The position numbers and the translations under genes were made by a program. From Phaeovulum sp. (lineage in GTDB: Bacteria; Pseudomonadota; Alphaproteobacteria; Rhodobacterales; Rhodobacteraceae): a stretch of 49,561 bases of DNA. The DNA is taken from positions 1-49,561 of the forward strand of contig NZ_JAUXPI010000046.1 in the NCBI RefSeq assembly GCF_030684035.1, written 5' to 3'. The notes below the pieces were generated by a model. It was given only the letters and a program-made list of their open reading frames with translations. It was not told the DNA's origin and did no database searches. Shown here one piece after another: positions 28,227-36,504 of this stretch; position 1 is the first letter of the stretch; every line of letters begins with the position of its first letter.

Positions 28227-28301
28227 TGGCAGCCCGTAGGGGAGTCGAACCCCTCTTCCCAGGTTGAAAACCTGGTGTCCTAACCGATAGACGAACGGGC
28301 C
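28227..28301 (-). tRNA. tRNA-Glu (anticodon TTC)
   Basis: The minus strand folds into a full cloverleaf of 75 nt including the encoded CCA. The acceptor stem is GGCCCGT with ACGGGCT, discriminator G. The anticodon stem-loop has loop TTTTCAA, giving anticodon TTC (Glu). The T arm reads GAGGGGTTCGACTCCCCTA. All arms pair. Confidence 0.97.
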
Positions 28302-28318
28302 GCGCTTGGCGTGGGCGG

Positions 28319-28347
28319 TGTTTAGGGCAGGGCGGGGTGCTCTGCAA
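28319..28347 (-). promoter_or_regulatory. Sigma-70 promoter of tRNA-Glu
   Basis: On the minus strand TTGCAG (28342-28347) and TAAACA (28319-28324) are separated by 17 bp. The -10 lies 17 bp before the tRNA 5' end. Good spacing and placement for the housekeeping sigma. Confidence 0.6.
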
Positions 28348-28402
28348 GAGGGATTTTGCCGATATGGTCGAAACTTCCGCAGCTTCCGGGGTGGCGGCGG
28401 GG

Positions 28403-30160
28403 TCAGGCCCTTGCGGCGTCTTCAAGGCGCAGCTGCACCCGGTTGCGGCCGCCCCAGCTATTGGTCTCAAGCCGCCCGGCAAGGTGAAATCGCGCCGCGC
28501 CGGGGCTGGCAAGCAGCGGCCCCAGCGGCCCGTCAAAGGCCCCGAACGCCACCGCATCAAGCCGCGTGCGGCCGTCACCGAGGCTGAAGCGCAGGTGGTT
28601 CTCGCCAATGCGCCGCGCCCCGGTGACCTCGGCGCTGGCAAAGGCAAAGCGCGGTGCCGGGGCACCCTGCCCGAAAGGCCCGGCCTTTTCGATTTCCTCG
28701 ATCAGCGCGGGCGTGGCGGCGGCGGGCATGAGGAGCCCGTCAAGCCGCAATTCGCGCGGCCCTGCCGCCCCCGCGCCCTGCCGCGCCAGAAGCTCGGCCA
28801 GCCGCGCCATCGCCGCCTCGATCTGGCCTTCCGCCACCGTCAGCCCCGCCGCCATCCGGTGCCCGCCGCCTTTCACGATCAGCCCTTCGGCGGCCAGCCG
28901 CTGCACCGCCGCGCCAAGGTCCACCCCCGCCACCGAGCGCGCCGAGCCCTTGCCGATGCCGCCCTCGACCCCGATCACCACCGCCGGTCGGTTGGTAGCC
29001 TCCTTCAGCCTCGCGGCGACGATGCCGACCACGCCGGGGTGCCAGCCCGCGCCCGCAGCCCAGACCAGCGGCCCTTCCAGCCCGCGCGCCTCGGCCTGCG
29101 CCAGTGCCGCGTCGCGCACCCGGTTCTCAATCTCGCGCCGCTCGGTGTTGAGCGCGTCCAGCCGCTCGGCCAGCGCTGCCGCCTCATGCGGGTCATCCGT
29201 CGCCAACAGCCGCGCGCCAAGGTCGGCGGCACCTATTCGCCCGCCCGCGTTGACCCTTGGCCCAAGCAGAAAACCGAGGTGATAGGTGTTGGGCGCGCGG
29301 TCCATTCGGGCCACATCGGCCAGCGCCACAAGGCCCGGCCGCTCGCGCCGCGCCATCACCCGCAGGCCTTGGCGCACCAGTGCCCGGTTGACCCCCACCA
29401 GCGGGGCCACATCGGCGACCGTGGCCAGCGCCACCAGATCGAGCATCGCCATCAGGTCGGGCCCCTCTGCCCCCTCGGCGCGCAACTGCCGGTTGGCCTC
29501 GACCAGCATCAGGAACACCACCGAGGCGGCGCAAAGGTGGCCCAGATCGCCGGTCTCGTCGGCGCGGTTGGGGTTCACCACCGCCAGCGCGGGGGGCAAT
29601 GTTTCGCCGCCGAGGTGATGGTCAAGCACCAGCACATCGGCCCCCGTGGCGGCGGCGATCGGGGCGTGGCTCAATGTGCCGCAATCGACGCAGACAATCA
29701 GCCGATGCCCCTCTGCCAGCATCGCCATCGCCGCCTCGTTCGGCCCGTAGCCCTCGTCGATGCGATCGGGAATATAAAGCGTCGCGCGCCGCCCCATGGC
29801 GCGCAACCAGACCGTCAGCAGCGCCGCCGAGGCCCCGCCGTCAACGTCATAATCGGCAAAAACGGCAATCGCCTCGCGCCCCGCCACGGCGCGCAGAAAC
29901 CGCGCGGCGGCGCGGCCCATATCTTTCAGCAGCAGCGGGTCGGGCAAGAGATCGCGCAACTGCGGCTCCAGAAACCGCGCTGCATCGGCAGCGGCCACCC
30001 CGCGCGCCACCAGCAGGCGGGCCAGCGGCAAGGGCAACCGGGTTTCCTGCACCATCGCCTCGGCCATCCGGTCGGCCTCGACCCCGGGCCCAACCCAGCG
30101 CCGCCCGGTGGCGGAGGCTTCGACATCAAGAAAGGCGCGTGCGCTCATGCCCCCCGACAT
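28403..30160 (-). CDS. recJ: Single-stranded-DNA-specific 5'-3' exonuclease RecJ
   Basis: The 585-residue DHH-superfamily exonuclease contains motif I DYDVDG (103-108), motif III DHH (180-182), a C-terminal DHHA1 with GKGSARSVAGVDLGAAVQ and KGGGHRMAAGLTV, and an OB-like end (FHLAGRLETNSWGGRNRVQL). It digests single-stranded DNA in RecF-type recombination and in mismatch and base-excision repair, and needs Mn/Mg. The start at 30160 or 30148 cannot be decided; neither has ideal ribosome-site spacing. It reads toward the tRNA-Glu gene. Confidence 0.96.
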   Translation of the reverse strand: MSGGMSARAFLDVEASATGRRWVGPGVEADRMAEAMVQETRLPLPLARLLVARGVAAADAARFLEPQLRDLLPDPLLLKDMGRAAARFLRAVAGREAIAVFADYDVDGGASAALLTVWLRAMGRRATLYIPDRIDEGYGPNEAAMAMLAEGHRLIVCVDCGTLSHAPIAAATGADVLVLDHHLGGETLPPALAVVNPNRADETGDLGHLCAASVVFLMLVEANRQLRAEGAEGPDLMAMLDLVALATVADVAPLVGVNRALVRQGLRVMARRERPGLVALADVARMDRAPNTYHLGFLLGPRVNAGGRIGAADLGARLLATDDPHEAAALAERLDALNTERREIENRVRDAALAQAEARGLEGPLVWAAGAGWHPGVVGIVAARLKEATNRPAVVIGVEGGIGKGSARSVAGVDLGAAVQRLAAEGLIVKGGGHRMAAGLTVAEGQIEAAMARLAELLARQGAGAAGPRELRLDGLLMPAAATPALIEEIEKAGPFGQGAPAPRFAFASAEVTGARRIGENHLRFSLGDGRTRLDAVAFGAFDGPLGPLLASPGAARFHLAGRLETNSWGGRNRVQLRLEDAARA

Positions 30161-30306
30161 GCCCTATTCGGGGACGAGATGCCAGAGCGGGCACATCTGG
30201 GCGGCCGCCGAAATTTTGTCTGGCCGGGCATTTCGTGCTATAATCACCGCTGGGAGGAGTCTTCAACGTGAAAGGGAGAGCATAGCGATACGAAAGGAGC
30301 AAAGAA

Positions 30307-30723
30307 ATGTTCAGATCGTTTGTTGTTTCCGTTTCTATCATGGCTTTCCTCGGACTCGGCAGCGTCGCGCAAGCCCAGATGGCAGAGGATGAATATGCCG
30401 CTGGGCGCGCCGAGTACATGGCGGCATGCGCCGCCTGCCACGGTGAGGCTCTCGATGGCAACGGCCCGATTGCCATCATGTTTTCGGGCAAGGTGCCGCG
30501 GTTGACGCAACTCGCGAAGGCGAACGATGGCGTGTTTCCGACTCTGACCGTGTTCCAGACCATCGATGGCCGCGCCAAGATCAAGGCGCACGGCGACCCG
30601 ATGCCGTTGTTCGGCAACCGCTATACCGTCGATAACCCCGCTGCTGGAACCTACGGCAGCGAAGCTGTGGTGCGGGCGCGGATACTCGAGTTGGTCTATT
30701 TCCTGCAGTCTGTCCAGGAATGA
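30307..30723 (+). CDS. Secreted monohaem c-type cytochrome
   Basis: The 138-residue precursor has a signal peptide (cleavage near AQA-Q, about residue 23) and one haem site C41-A-A-C44-H45 (CAACHGEALDGNGP). M99 (GDPMPLFG) is a likely distal ligand. It is a periplasmic electron carrier or small cytochrome subunit. GAAAGGAGC precedes the start. It stands alone, convergent with glpX, with two strong hairpins in the gap. Its electron partner cannot be told. Confidence 0.88.
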   Translation: MFRSFVVSVSIMAFLGLGSVAQAQMAEDEYAAGRAEYMAACAACHGEALDGNGPIAIMFSGKVPRLTQLAKANDGVFPTLTVFQTIDGRAKIKAHGDPMPLFGNRYTVDNPAAGTYGSEAVVRARILELVYFLQSVQE

Positions 30724-30730
30724 CAGATAC

Positions 30731-30753
30731 GCGCAGCGGCGCATCCGCTGCGC
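30731..30753. terminator. Hairpin after the cytochrome c gene
   Basis: GCGCAGCGG (30731-30739) and CCGCTGCGC (30745-30753): a perfect 9-bp stem, 5-nt loop, 7 bp after the stop. No T-run follows, so it may act as a 3' stabiliser or partial terminator. Confidence 0.5.
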
Positions 30754-30764
30754 GCGCAGGGTCA

Positions 30765-30786
30765 GGCACCACCGCGAGGTGGTGCC
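30765..30786. terminator. Hairpin after glpX (GCGA/TCGC tetraloop)
   Basis: GGCACCACC (30765-30773), 4-nt loop, GGTGGTGCC (30778-30786): a perfect 9-bp stem directly after the glpX stop (30791) on the minus strand. On the plus strand the loop is GCGA, a stable GNRA type. It separates convergent genes and could work both ways. Confidence 0.55.
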
Positions 30787-30790
30787 AAAT

Positions 30791-31777
30791 TCAGTGGCTG
30801 CTGTGGCCGTTGCGCGCAATCGGGCTCCGCCACAGCATCCGCCGCACCGATCCGGTTTTCGACCGCATGAGAATGGTTTCGGTCTGAATGAAGTTCGGCT
30901 CGCGCTTCACCCCCTCGACGATCGAGCCATTGGTCACGCCGGTCGCGGCAAAGATCACATCGGCGCGCACCATCTCGTCGCGTGAATAGATGCGGTTGAG
31001 GTCGGTAATGCCCGCCTTGTAGGCCCGCCCGCGCTCGTCGTCGTTGCGAAAGCTGAGCCGCCCCCACATCTGCCCGCCCATGCATTTGAGCGCCGATGCC
31101 GCCAGCACCCCCTCGGGCGCGCCGCCAAGGCCCATGTACATGTCGATGCCGGTGATCTCGGATTCGGCGCAATGGATGACCCCGGCCACGTCGCCATCGG
31201 TTATCAACCGGATCGAGGCCCCGGTCGAACGGATCTCGGCAATCAGGTCGTCGTGGCGGGGCCGTTCGAGCACGCAGCAGGTGATATCGCCGGGGGTAAC
31301 GCCACCTGCCCGCGCCAGTTCAAAGACCCGCTCGGCGGGCGACATCTCGAGGCTGATCACATCCTTGGGGTAGCCGGGGCCAATCGCGAGCTTGTCCATG
31401 TAAACATCGGGCGCGTGCAGCAGCGAGCCGCGCGGTGCCATGGCAATCACGGTCAGCGCGTTCGGCATGTCCTTTGCGGTCAGCGTGGTTCCCTCCAGCG
31501 GATCAAGCGCAATATCGACCGCGGGGCCTACACCGGTGCCAACCTCCTCGCCGATGAAAAGCATCGGTGCCTCGTCGCGCTCGCCCTCGCCGATCACCAC
31601 CACGCCGCGGATATCGAGCAGGTTCAACTGTTCGCGCATGGCGTTGACCGCGGCCTGATCGGCGGCCTTCTCGTCGCCGCGCCCGATCAGCCGGGCCGAG
31701 GCGAAAGCGGCGGCTTCGGAAACGCGGGCAAGGCCCAGCGACAGCATCCGGTCCTTGAATTCAAGCGAGTCGGTCAT
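30791..31777 (-). CDS. glpX: Class II fructose-1,6-bisphosphatase (GlpX)
   Basis: The start at 31777 (MTDSLEFKDRML) follows AGGGGGAAA. The 328 residues contain the class II motifs GEGERDEAPML (63-73), DPLEGTT (92-98, metal and substrate site) and ITDGDVAGVI. It hydrolyses fructose 1,6-bisphosphate (in some relatives also sedoheptulose 1,7-bisphosphate) for gluconeogenesis or the Calvin cycle; it is cytosolic and divalent-metal dependent. It lies downstream of homoserine dehydrogenase in the same orientation, 216 bp away. Confidence 0.95.
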   Translation of the reverse strand: MTDSLEFKDRMLSLGLARVSEAAAFASARLIGRGDEKAADQAAVNAMREQLNLLDIRGVVVIGEGERDEAPMLFIGEEVGTGVGPAVDIALDPLEGTTLTAKDMPNALTVIAMAPRGSLLHAPDVYMDKLAIGPGYPKDVISLEMSPAERVFELARAGGVTPGDITCCVLERPRHDDLIAEIRSTGASIRLITDGDVAGVIHCAESEITGIDMYMGLGGAPEGVLAASALKCMGGQMWGRLSFRNDDERGRAYKAGITDLNRIYSRDEMVRADVIFAATGVTNGSIVEGVKREPNFIQTETILMRSKTGSVRRMLWRSPIARNGHSSH

Positions 31778-31993
31778 GGCGGTTTCCCCCTGCGGTGTGC
31801 CCTGGCGGCATCTAGCGCGGCTCTTTGCCATGCGACAAGGATGGGTGCGCTAACGGGGGCCGATAAGTCACGCGGGCCCGGCCGCAGGCTCGGGTGCCGG
31901 GCGGCTGTCAGGCCGACACGCCCCGGGAAGGCGCCGGAATTGCCAGCAAACACCAATTATCCGCGCGCTGCGACCGCGCCCGGCACCGGTGTC

Positions 31994-33292
31994 TCAGACC
32001 GCTTCGATCCGTATCGCCACCGGCTCGCCCATGACCACGCCGGTCGCGGGCAGTCGCGCGAAGGCATGCGCCACCGCATCGCCGGTGGTCTTGTGGGTGA
32101 CCACCAGCACCGGGGCCAGCGCCTCGGGGTGATCATACTGGCGCATCCGCGAAATCGAGATGCCCTCTTCGCCAAAGACCGTCGCCACCTTGGCCAGAGC
32201 GCCGGGCTTGTCCAAAAGCTCCATGCGCAGGTAATAGGGCGCGGGCGAACTCGCCTTGGCGGCAATCGGCGCAACAAGGCTTTTCGCCGGCTGCCCAAAG
32301 GTCGAAAGCCGGGTGCCGCGCGCAATGTCGGCGACATCGGCCATCACGGCGCTGGCGGTCGGGCCCATCCCGGCCCCTGCGCCCCGCAGCACGATCTGCC
32401 CAACCGAGTCGCCTTCAAGCACCACCATGTTGGTGCCGCCCTGCAACTGCCCAAGCGGCGAGGCGGCGGGCACCAGGCACGGCGTCATCCGCTGCTCAAG
32501 GCCCCTGCCGGTCATCTGCGCCACGCCCAGCAGCTTGATCTTGTAGCCCATGTCGCCCGCCCGGCGGATATCGTCTATCGAGATCCGCCCGATCCCCTCC
32601 AGCTCTACCGCGTCGAAAGCAACCCTGGTGCCGAAAGCGATCGAGGCCAGCAGCGCCAGCTTGTGCCCGGCGTCGATGCCACCCACGTCAAGGTTCGGGT
32701 CGGCTTCCAGATAGCCAAGCTGCCGCGCCTCTTCAAAGACCACGTCATAGGGCAGCCCGGCGCTGTCCATCCGGGTCAGGATATAGTTGCAGGTGCCGTT
32801 CATCACCCCCATGACCCGGGTTATGGCATTGCCCGCCAGCCCCTCGGTCAACGCCTTGATGACCGGAATGCCGCCCGCCACCGCCGCCTCGAAACGGATC
32901 ACCCGGCCTCTGGCCTCGGCCGCCTCGGCCAAAGCCTGGCCGTGATGCGCCAGAAGCGCCTTGTTGGCGGTCACCACGTCCTTGCCCGCCGCAATCGCCG
33001 CCAGCGTCGCCGCGCGCGCTGGCCCTTCGGCCCCGCCCATCACCTCGATGAACACGTCAATGTCGGGGCGGCGCGCAAGTGCCACCGGGTCCGCCTCCCA
33101 GGCATAGTGCGAAAGGTCGGCGTCGCGGTTCTTGCTCCGATCCAGCGCCGACACGGCGACAATCTCGATCCGCCGCCCGGTGCGCGCTTCCAGAAGCGCC
33201 GCATGGCTCTGCACGATCTTCACCACGCCGATGCCGACGGTGCCAAGCCCGGCAATTCCAAGGCGCAGGGCAGGGGCGGCGGAACGGGGCAT
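31994..33292 (-). CDS. hom: Homoserine dehydrogenase
   Basis: The start at 33292 (MPRSAAPALRLGIAGLG) follows GGAG. The 432 residues have the NAD(P)-binding motif GLGTVG (15-20), the catalytic-domain hallmarks VTANKALLAHHG, GVMNGTCNYIL and LGYLEADPNLDVGGIDAGHKLALL, and a C-terminal ACT domain (YYLRMELLDKPGALAKVATVF) for feedback control. It reduces aspartate semialdehyde to homoserine on the way to threonine and methionine. A small lipoprotein gene lies 75 bp upstream on the same strand. Confidence 0.96.
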   Translation of the reverse strand: MPRSAAPALRLGIAGLGTVGIGVVKIVQSHAALLEARTGRRIEIVAVSALDRSKNRDADLSHYAWEADPVALARRPDIDVFIEVMGGAEGPARAATLAAIAAGKDVVTANKALLAHHGQALAEAAEARGRVIRFEAAVAGGIPVIKALTEGLAGNAITRVMGVMNGTCNYILTRMDSAGLPYDVVFEEARQLGYLEADPNLDVGGIDAGHKLALLASIAFGTRVAFDAVELEGIGRISIDDIRRAGDMGYKIKLLGVAQMTGRGLEQRMTPCLVPAASPLGQLQGGTNMVVLEGDSVGQIVLRGAGAGMGPTASAVMADVADIARGTRLSTFGQPAKSLVAPIAAKASSPAPYYLRMELLDKPGALAKVATVFGEEGISISRMRQYDHPEALAPVLVVTHKTTGDAVAHAFARLPATGVVMGEPVAIRIEAV

Positions 33293-33367
33293 GGCAGACT
33301 CCAAAACGGCAAACTTCCGGCTTCCCATAGCGGCTTCGCCGCAGGCATGCAACGCGGGGGTTGGCGA

Positions 33368-33577
33368 TCAGAGCGCGCCGAGTGCGGCGGCGCGGGCGCG
33401 CAAGGCTGCCCCGCGCGCCAAGAGCCCAGGGTCCGGCGCACGCGTGCCAACTGGCACCAGCAGTATCTGGTCCAGCGGCAGCAGCACCGGATAGGCGCGT
33501 TCCGGCGGCAAAGGCGCAAGATCGCAGCCTGCCAGCAGCAGCAACGAGAGCAAAAGCAGGGCGCGGGCAAGCGGCAT
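33368..33577 (-). CDS. Small lipoprotein
   Basis: From ATG 33577 the product is 69 residues with a short basic start, a hydrophobic core and a lipobox LLAGC (MPLARALLLLSLLLLAGCDL). The lipidated Cys would be about residue 17 and the mature part only about 53 residues. An Asp after the Cys is the classical inner-membrane retention signal in enterobacteria; its effect here is unknown. The mature part contains PERAYPVLLPLDQILLVPVG. I do not know the family. It is just upstream of homoserine dehydrogenase, likely co-transcribed, and divergent from the TetR gene. The ribosome site is weak. Confidence 0.6.
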   Translation of the reverse strand: MPLARALLLLSLLLLAGCDLAPLPPERAYPVLLPLDQILLVPVGTRAPDPGLLARGAALRARAAALGAL

Positions 33578-33640
33578 GGGCCAAGCATACCGCGCCCGCG
33601 GCACCCTGGGCAAGCGCTGGCAGCTTCCGGCATTTGATAT

Positions 33641-33654
33641 TGAACGGCTGTTCA
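33641..33654 (+). promoter_or_regulatory. Palindromic operator of the TetR regulator
   Basis: TGAAC, 4-nt spacer, GTTCA: a perfect dyad whose end is 14 bp before the TetR start at 33669. Its A/T-rich flanks (ATAT and GATA) fit a promoter/operator overlap. Autoregulation is the likely use. Confidence 0.6.
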
Positions 33655-33668
33655 GATAGCCTGACCGC

Positions 33669-34256
33669 ATGGCACGCAAAAGCGGTTCGCATTCCGAAAT
33701 CACCGGCCCCCGGATCCGCACCGAGGCGCAAAGGCTATTTGCCCGCCACGGCTTTGCCGCGGTCTCGATGCGCCAGATCGCGGCGGCGGTGGGGCTTCAG
33801 GCAGGCGCGCTCTACCTTTACACGCCCGACAAGGAAACCCTGCTCTTCGACCTTCTCAAGGGCCATATGGATGATCTCTTGGCGGCCTGGGCCAGGGTGC
33901 CCGCCGCCGCCACGCCGCTTGGCAGGCTCGAAAGCTTCGTGCGCTTCCATATCCGCTTCAATCTTGAACGCGCCGAGGCGGTGTTCCTCTCCTATATGGA
34001 ACTGCGCAACCTTGGGCCCGCCAACTTCGCCGCGATCGAAAACCTGCGCCGGGCTTACGAGAACGAGCTTGAGGCGATCCTGCGCGCCGGGCAGGCGGAA
34101 GGCGGCTTTCTTTTGCCCGACAGCAAGCTGGCAACGCTGGCAATCATCGCCATGCTGACCGGGGTCAATATCTGGTTCCGCGAAGGCGGCAGGCTCGCCC
34201 TCGCCACGGTCGAAGAGATCTACTGGGACATGGTGCGCAAGGCGGTCGGTGCCTGA
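33669..34256 (+). CDS. TetR/AcrR family transcriptional regulator
   Basis: The 195-residue protein has an N-terminal HTH (about 18-62: EAQRLFARHGFAAVSMRQIAAAVGLQAGALYLYTPDKETL) and a helical ligand domain including SYMELRNLGPANFAAIENLRRAYENELEAIL. Regulators of this subtype often control acyl-CoA or branched-chain amino acid degradation, but no such genes are adjacent, so the target is unknown apart from likely self-regulation at the palindrome just upstream. It is divergent from the lipoprotein/hom unit, which could also be controlled from the shared 91-bp gap. Confidence 0.9.
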   Translation: MARKSGSHSEITGPRIRTEAQRLFARHGFAAVSMRQIAAAVGLQAGALYLYTPDKETLLFDLLKGHMDDLLAAWARVPAAATPLGRLESFVRFHIRFNLERAEAVFLSYMELRNLGPANFAAIENLRRAYENELEAILRAGQAEGGFLLPDSKLATLAIIAMLTGVNIWFREGGRLALATVEEIYWDMVRKAVGA

Positions 34257-34300
34257 CCCGCCGCCCCAGCGCCGCCTCGTCAAGAAACCGGGAAGCGCTT

Positions 34301-34347
34301 CTTCTTTGCCCAAATACCCCGGGGGGTCCGGGGGGCTGGCCCCCCGG
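34301..34347 (-). repeat. Post-gene repeat, copy b
   Basis: On the minus strand: stem CCGGGGGG/CCCCCCGG (34340-34347 with 34328-34335), then CGGGGTATTTGGGCAAAGA running into AGAAG. It lies between the convergent TetR and pirin genes, right after the pirin stop (34353). It is the same family as 19119-19179 and 40111-40142 and probably acts as a terminator. Confidence 0.65.
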
Positions 34348-34352
34348 CCGGT

Positions 34353-35264
34353 TCAATGCGCGGGGGCAATGAAGCTGCCGTTGCGCAAATCGGCAATTGC
34401 CTGCGCGATTTCGGCGCGGGTGTTCATCACGATCGGCCCGTGCCAGGCCACCGGCTCCTCAAGCGGCGCACCCGAGATCAACAGGAACCGCAGCCCCTGC
34501 GCGCCCGCCTGCACCACCACCTCGTCGCCCGCGCCAAAGCGCACCAGCGTGCGGTTGCCCGAGAGATCGCGGATATTGACCTCCTTGCCCATCACTTCCT
34601 TTTCCAAAAGCACCCCTTCGGGGCCGCTGGCATCGGCGAAAAATCCATCGCCTTCAAACACATAGGCAAAGGCGCGGCGGCGGGTATCAAGCGCGAAGCG
34701 CTTTTTCACCCCGGCGGGCACATAGATGTCAAGGTATTGCGGATCGGCGGCAATGCCATCGACAGGGCCACGCCTGCCCCAGAAACTGCCGACAATCACC
34801 TTCACCCTGGTGCCGTCATCCTCGATCACCTCGGGAATGTCGGCCGCTTTCACATCCTGATAGCGCGGCCGGGTCATCTTCAGCGCGGCGGGCAGGTTTG
34901 CCCAAAGCTGAAAGCCGTGCATCTGGCCTTTCGCATTCCCGGTCGGCATTTCCTGATGCAGAATGCCGCGCCCGGCGGTCATCCATTGCACATCGCCCGC
35001 GCCAAGCTTGCCCGCATTGCCCAGACTGTCGCCGTGCTCGACGGTGCCTGCAAGCACATAGGTAATGGTCTCGATGCCGCGGTGCGGGTGCCAGGGAAAA
35101 CCGGCCTGATAGTCGGCAGGCCGCTCGCCGCGGAAATCGTCAAAAAGCAGAAAAGGGTCCAGCTCGGTCGGGTCGGCAAAGCCAAAGGCGCGGTGCAGAT
35201 GCACGCCGGCACCTTCCAGCGTCGGGCGGGCGCGGCGGTTTTCAACAACGGGACGGATCGACAT
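34353..35264 (-). CDS. Pirin family protein (YhhW-like)
   Basis: The ATG at 35264 follows AAGGAG. The 303-residue bicupin has the pirin metal ligands H59, H61 (PWHPHRG), H103 and E105 (ILHQEM), and the typical FLLFDDFRGERPADYQAGFP and GTVEHGDSLGNAG. Bacterial pirins bind iron; some show quercetinase activity and others are thought to modulate metabolic enzymes or redox responses. It is cytosolic and stands alone between a terminator-like repeat and the pseudopilin cassette. Confidence 0.93.
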   Translation of the reverse strand: MSIRPVVENRRARPTLEGAGVHLHRAFGFADPTELDPFLLFDDFRGERPADYQAGFPWHPHRGIETITYVLAGTVEHGDSLGNAGKLGAGDVQWMTAGRGILHQEMPTGNAKGQMHGFQLWANLPAALKMTRPRYQDVKAADIPEVIEDDGTRVKVIVGSFWGRRGPVDGIAADPQYLDIYVPAGVKKRFALDTRRRAFAYVFEGDGFFADASGPEGVLLEKEVMGKEVNIRDLSGNRTLVRFGAGDEVVVQAGAQGLRFLLISGAPLEEPVAWHGPIVMNTRAEIAQAIADLRNGSFIAPAH

Positions 35265-35388
35265 GGCGGGGGCTCCTTGATGGCTGCTTGCCGCCAAGAT
35301 AGGCGCAGCCGCGCCGCGCGCACAGGCCTTTGGCGCAACAGCACATGTGCCCTGCCGCACAGAGGGAGAGCGCGCGCGAAGGGGGCGC

Positions 35389-35943
35389 TCAGTCCTCCCA
35401 GACCACGCGCGGCCCGCGCGGGCGGGTGACGACAAAGTTCTGGTGCGACCCGGCACCCAGGCCGATGCCGAAAAGCGGGCTGTATTGCATCGAGGTTTCC
35501 ACCACAATCGCGGTGTCGCCCACCGGCATTGTCGGAATCCGGTCTGCCTCCAGCGCGATCGAGGCATTGGTATGCCGCGGCTTGCCATCGGTGGCGTAGG
35601 ACCATTCGCGGCGAAACTTCTCGGTGTCGGCGTCCCAGTAGATCGAGGTCACCCTGATCCAGGTCTCGCCCTGCGCATTGGTCACAAAGTCGAAAAGCCG
35701 GTTCAGCCCGATGATATAGGCGGCATTGACCGGGGCCTTTTCGCGCGAAATCGCATCGGCCACGGTAAAGGCCCCCTTGGTGTTGGCGGTCTTGACGCGG
35801 AAGGCGTCGGTGAACTGGTAAGCCATCGCATACCACGAGATCAGCATCACCGCGGCCAGCACGCCCTCGATGGCGGTTGCCCCGGAACTGTCGTCGCGCC
35901 AGCGGGCGAGGAAACGGACGAGGTTGTGGCGAAAGCGCTTCAT
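35389..35943 (-). CDS. TadE/G-like pseudopilin protein
   Basis: The ATG at 35943 gives 184 residues. After a basic N-terminus comes a TadE-type segment DDSSGATAIEGVLAAVMLIS, a hydrophobic helix with the characteristic Glu a few residues into it, followed by an extracytoplasmic part without cysteines. Such proteins are inner-membrane/periplasmic minor pseudopilins of Tad-type or related surface systems. It is the last of three cassette genes, 8 bp behind the previous one. Confidence 0.75.
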   Translation of the reverse strand: MKRFRHNLVRFLARWRDDSSGATAIEGVLAAVMLISWYAMAYQFTDAFRVKTANTKGAFTVADAISREKAPVNAAYIIGLNRLFDFVTNAQGETWIRVTSIYWDADTEKFRREWSYATDGKPRHTNASIALEADRIPTMPVGDTAIVVETSMQYSPLFGIGLGAGSHQNFVVTRPRGPRVVWED

Positions 35944-35951
35944 GGCCCCAC

Positions 35952-36503
35952 TCACCTCGGTTCGTTGACAAAGGCGGTGACCACCACCAGCGCAAGCGCG
36001 CCGGAAGCGTCGGTCACCAGTTGTGCGCCCACACCGGCACCCGGCATCATCGGTTTGACCTTCAGGCACACCCGCATCAGCATCAACTGATCCGAAATGC
36101 CGCGCTGGATAAGCGTTTCGGGCTCGGTCTCCTCGCTTGCGTCGATGCAGGTCACCGCAGTGCCCGCCCGTGCCGTGCTCCATGTCGTCCGGTCGATCTC
36201 GATCACCTCGACCATCAGATCCTGCATGCAGGTCGGCACGATTGCCATGCGGTTGCAGATCGACCGCTTCAGCGTCTGGTGGTCGGGCAAGGGCTCGATG
36301 CCGAGCTTGAGGATGCGCGCGGTATCATCAACCGCGCGGTCCAGCAGCGATTGGCGGATCGACAGCGTCGCCAGCTCGACAGACGAGGTGAACAGCAGCA
36401 GGAAGAACGGAATGAAGATGATCGTCGGGATCGTGACAGCACCTTCCTCGCGGCAAAGGAAGCGCCGCGGAAATGCGAGCAGTCGGGCGAGGCGCTTGCG
36501 CAT
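35952..36503 (-). CDS. TadE-like pseudopilin protein
   Basis: The 183-residue protein has the TadE-type segment REEGAVTIPTIIFIPFFLLL at about 18-37, then SSVELATLSIRQSLLDRAVDDTARIL as in TadE/TadF proteins. The exported part has cysteines (SICNRM, PTCMQD, TCIDAS and VCLKV), suggesting disulfides. It starts 1 bp after the stop of the vWA gene and ends 8 bp before the next TadE-like gene. Confidence 0.78.
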   Translation of the reverse strand: MRKRLARLLAFPRRFLCREEGAVTIPTIIFIPFFLLLFTSSVELATLSIRQSLLDRAVDDTARILKLGIEPLPDHQTLKRSICNRMAIVPTCMQDLMVEVIEIDRTTWSTARAGTAVTCIDASEETEPETLIQRGISDQLMLMRVCLKVKPMMPGAGVGAQLVTDASGALALVVVTAFVNEPR

Positions 36504-36504
36504 G

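Noticed and set aside
28337-30271. 644-codon open frame opposite recJ
   Set aside because: Shadow of recJ; no domain and typical His/Arg/Pro/Gly bias.
31172-33637. 821-codon open frame on the plus strand opposite glpX and hom
   Set aside because: It runs across two well-identified genes and their gap on the other strand and has shadow-type composition.
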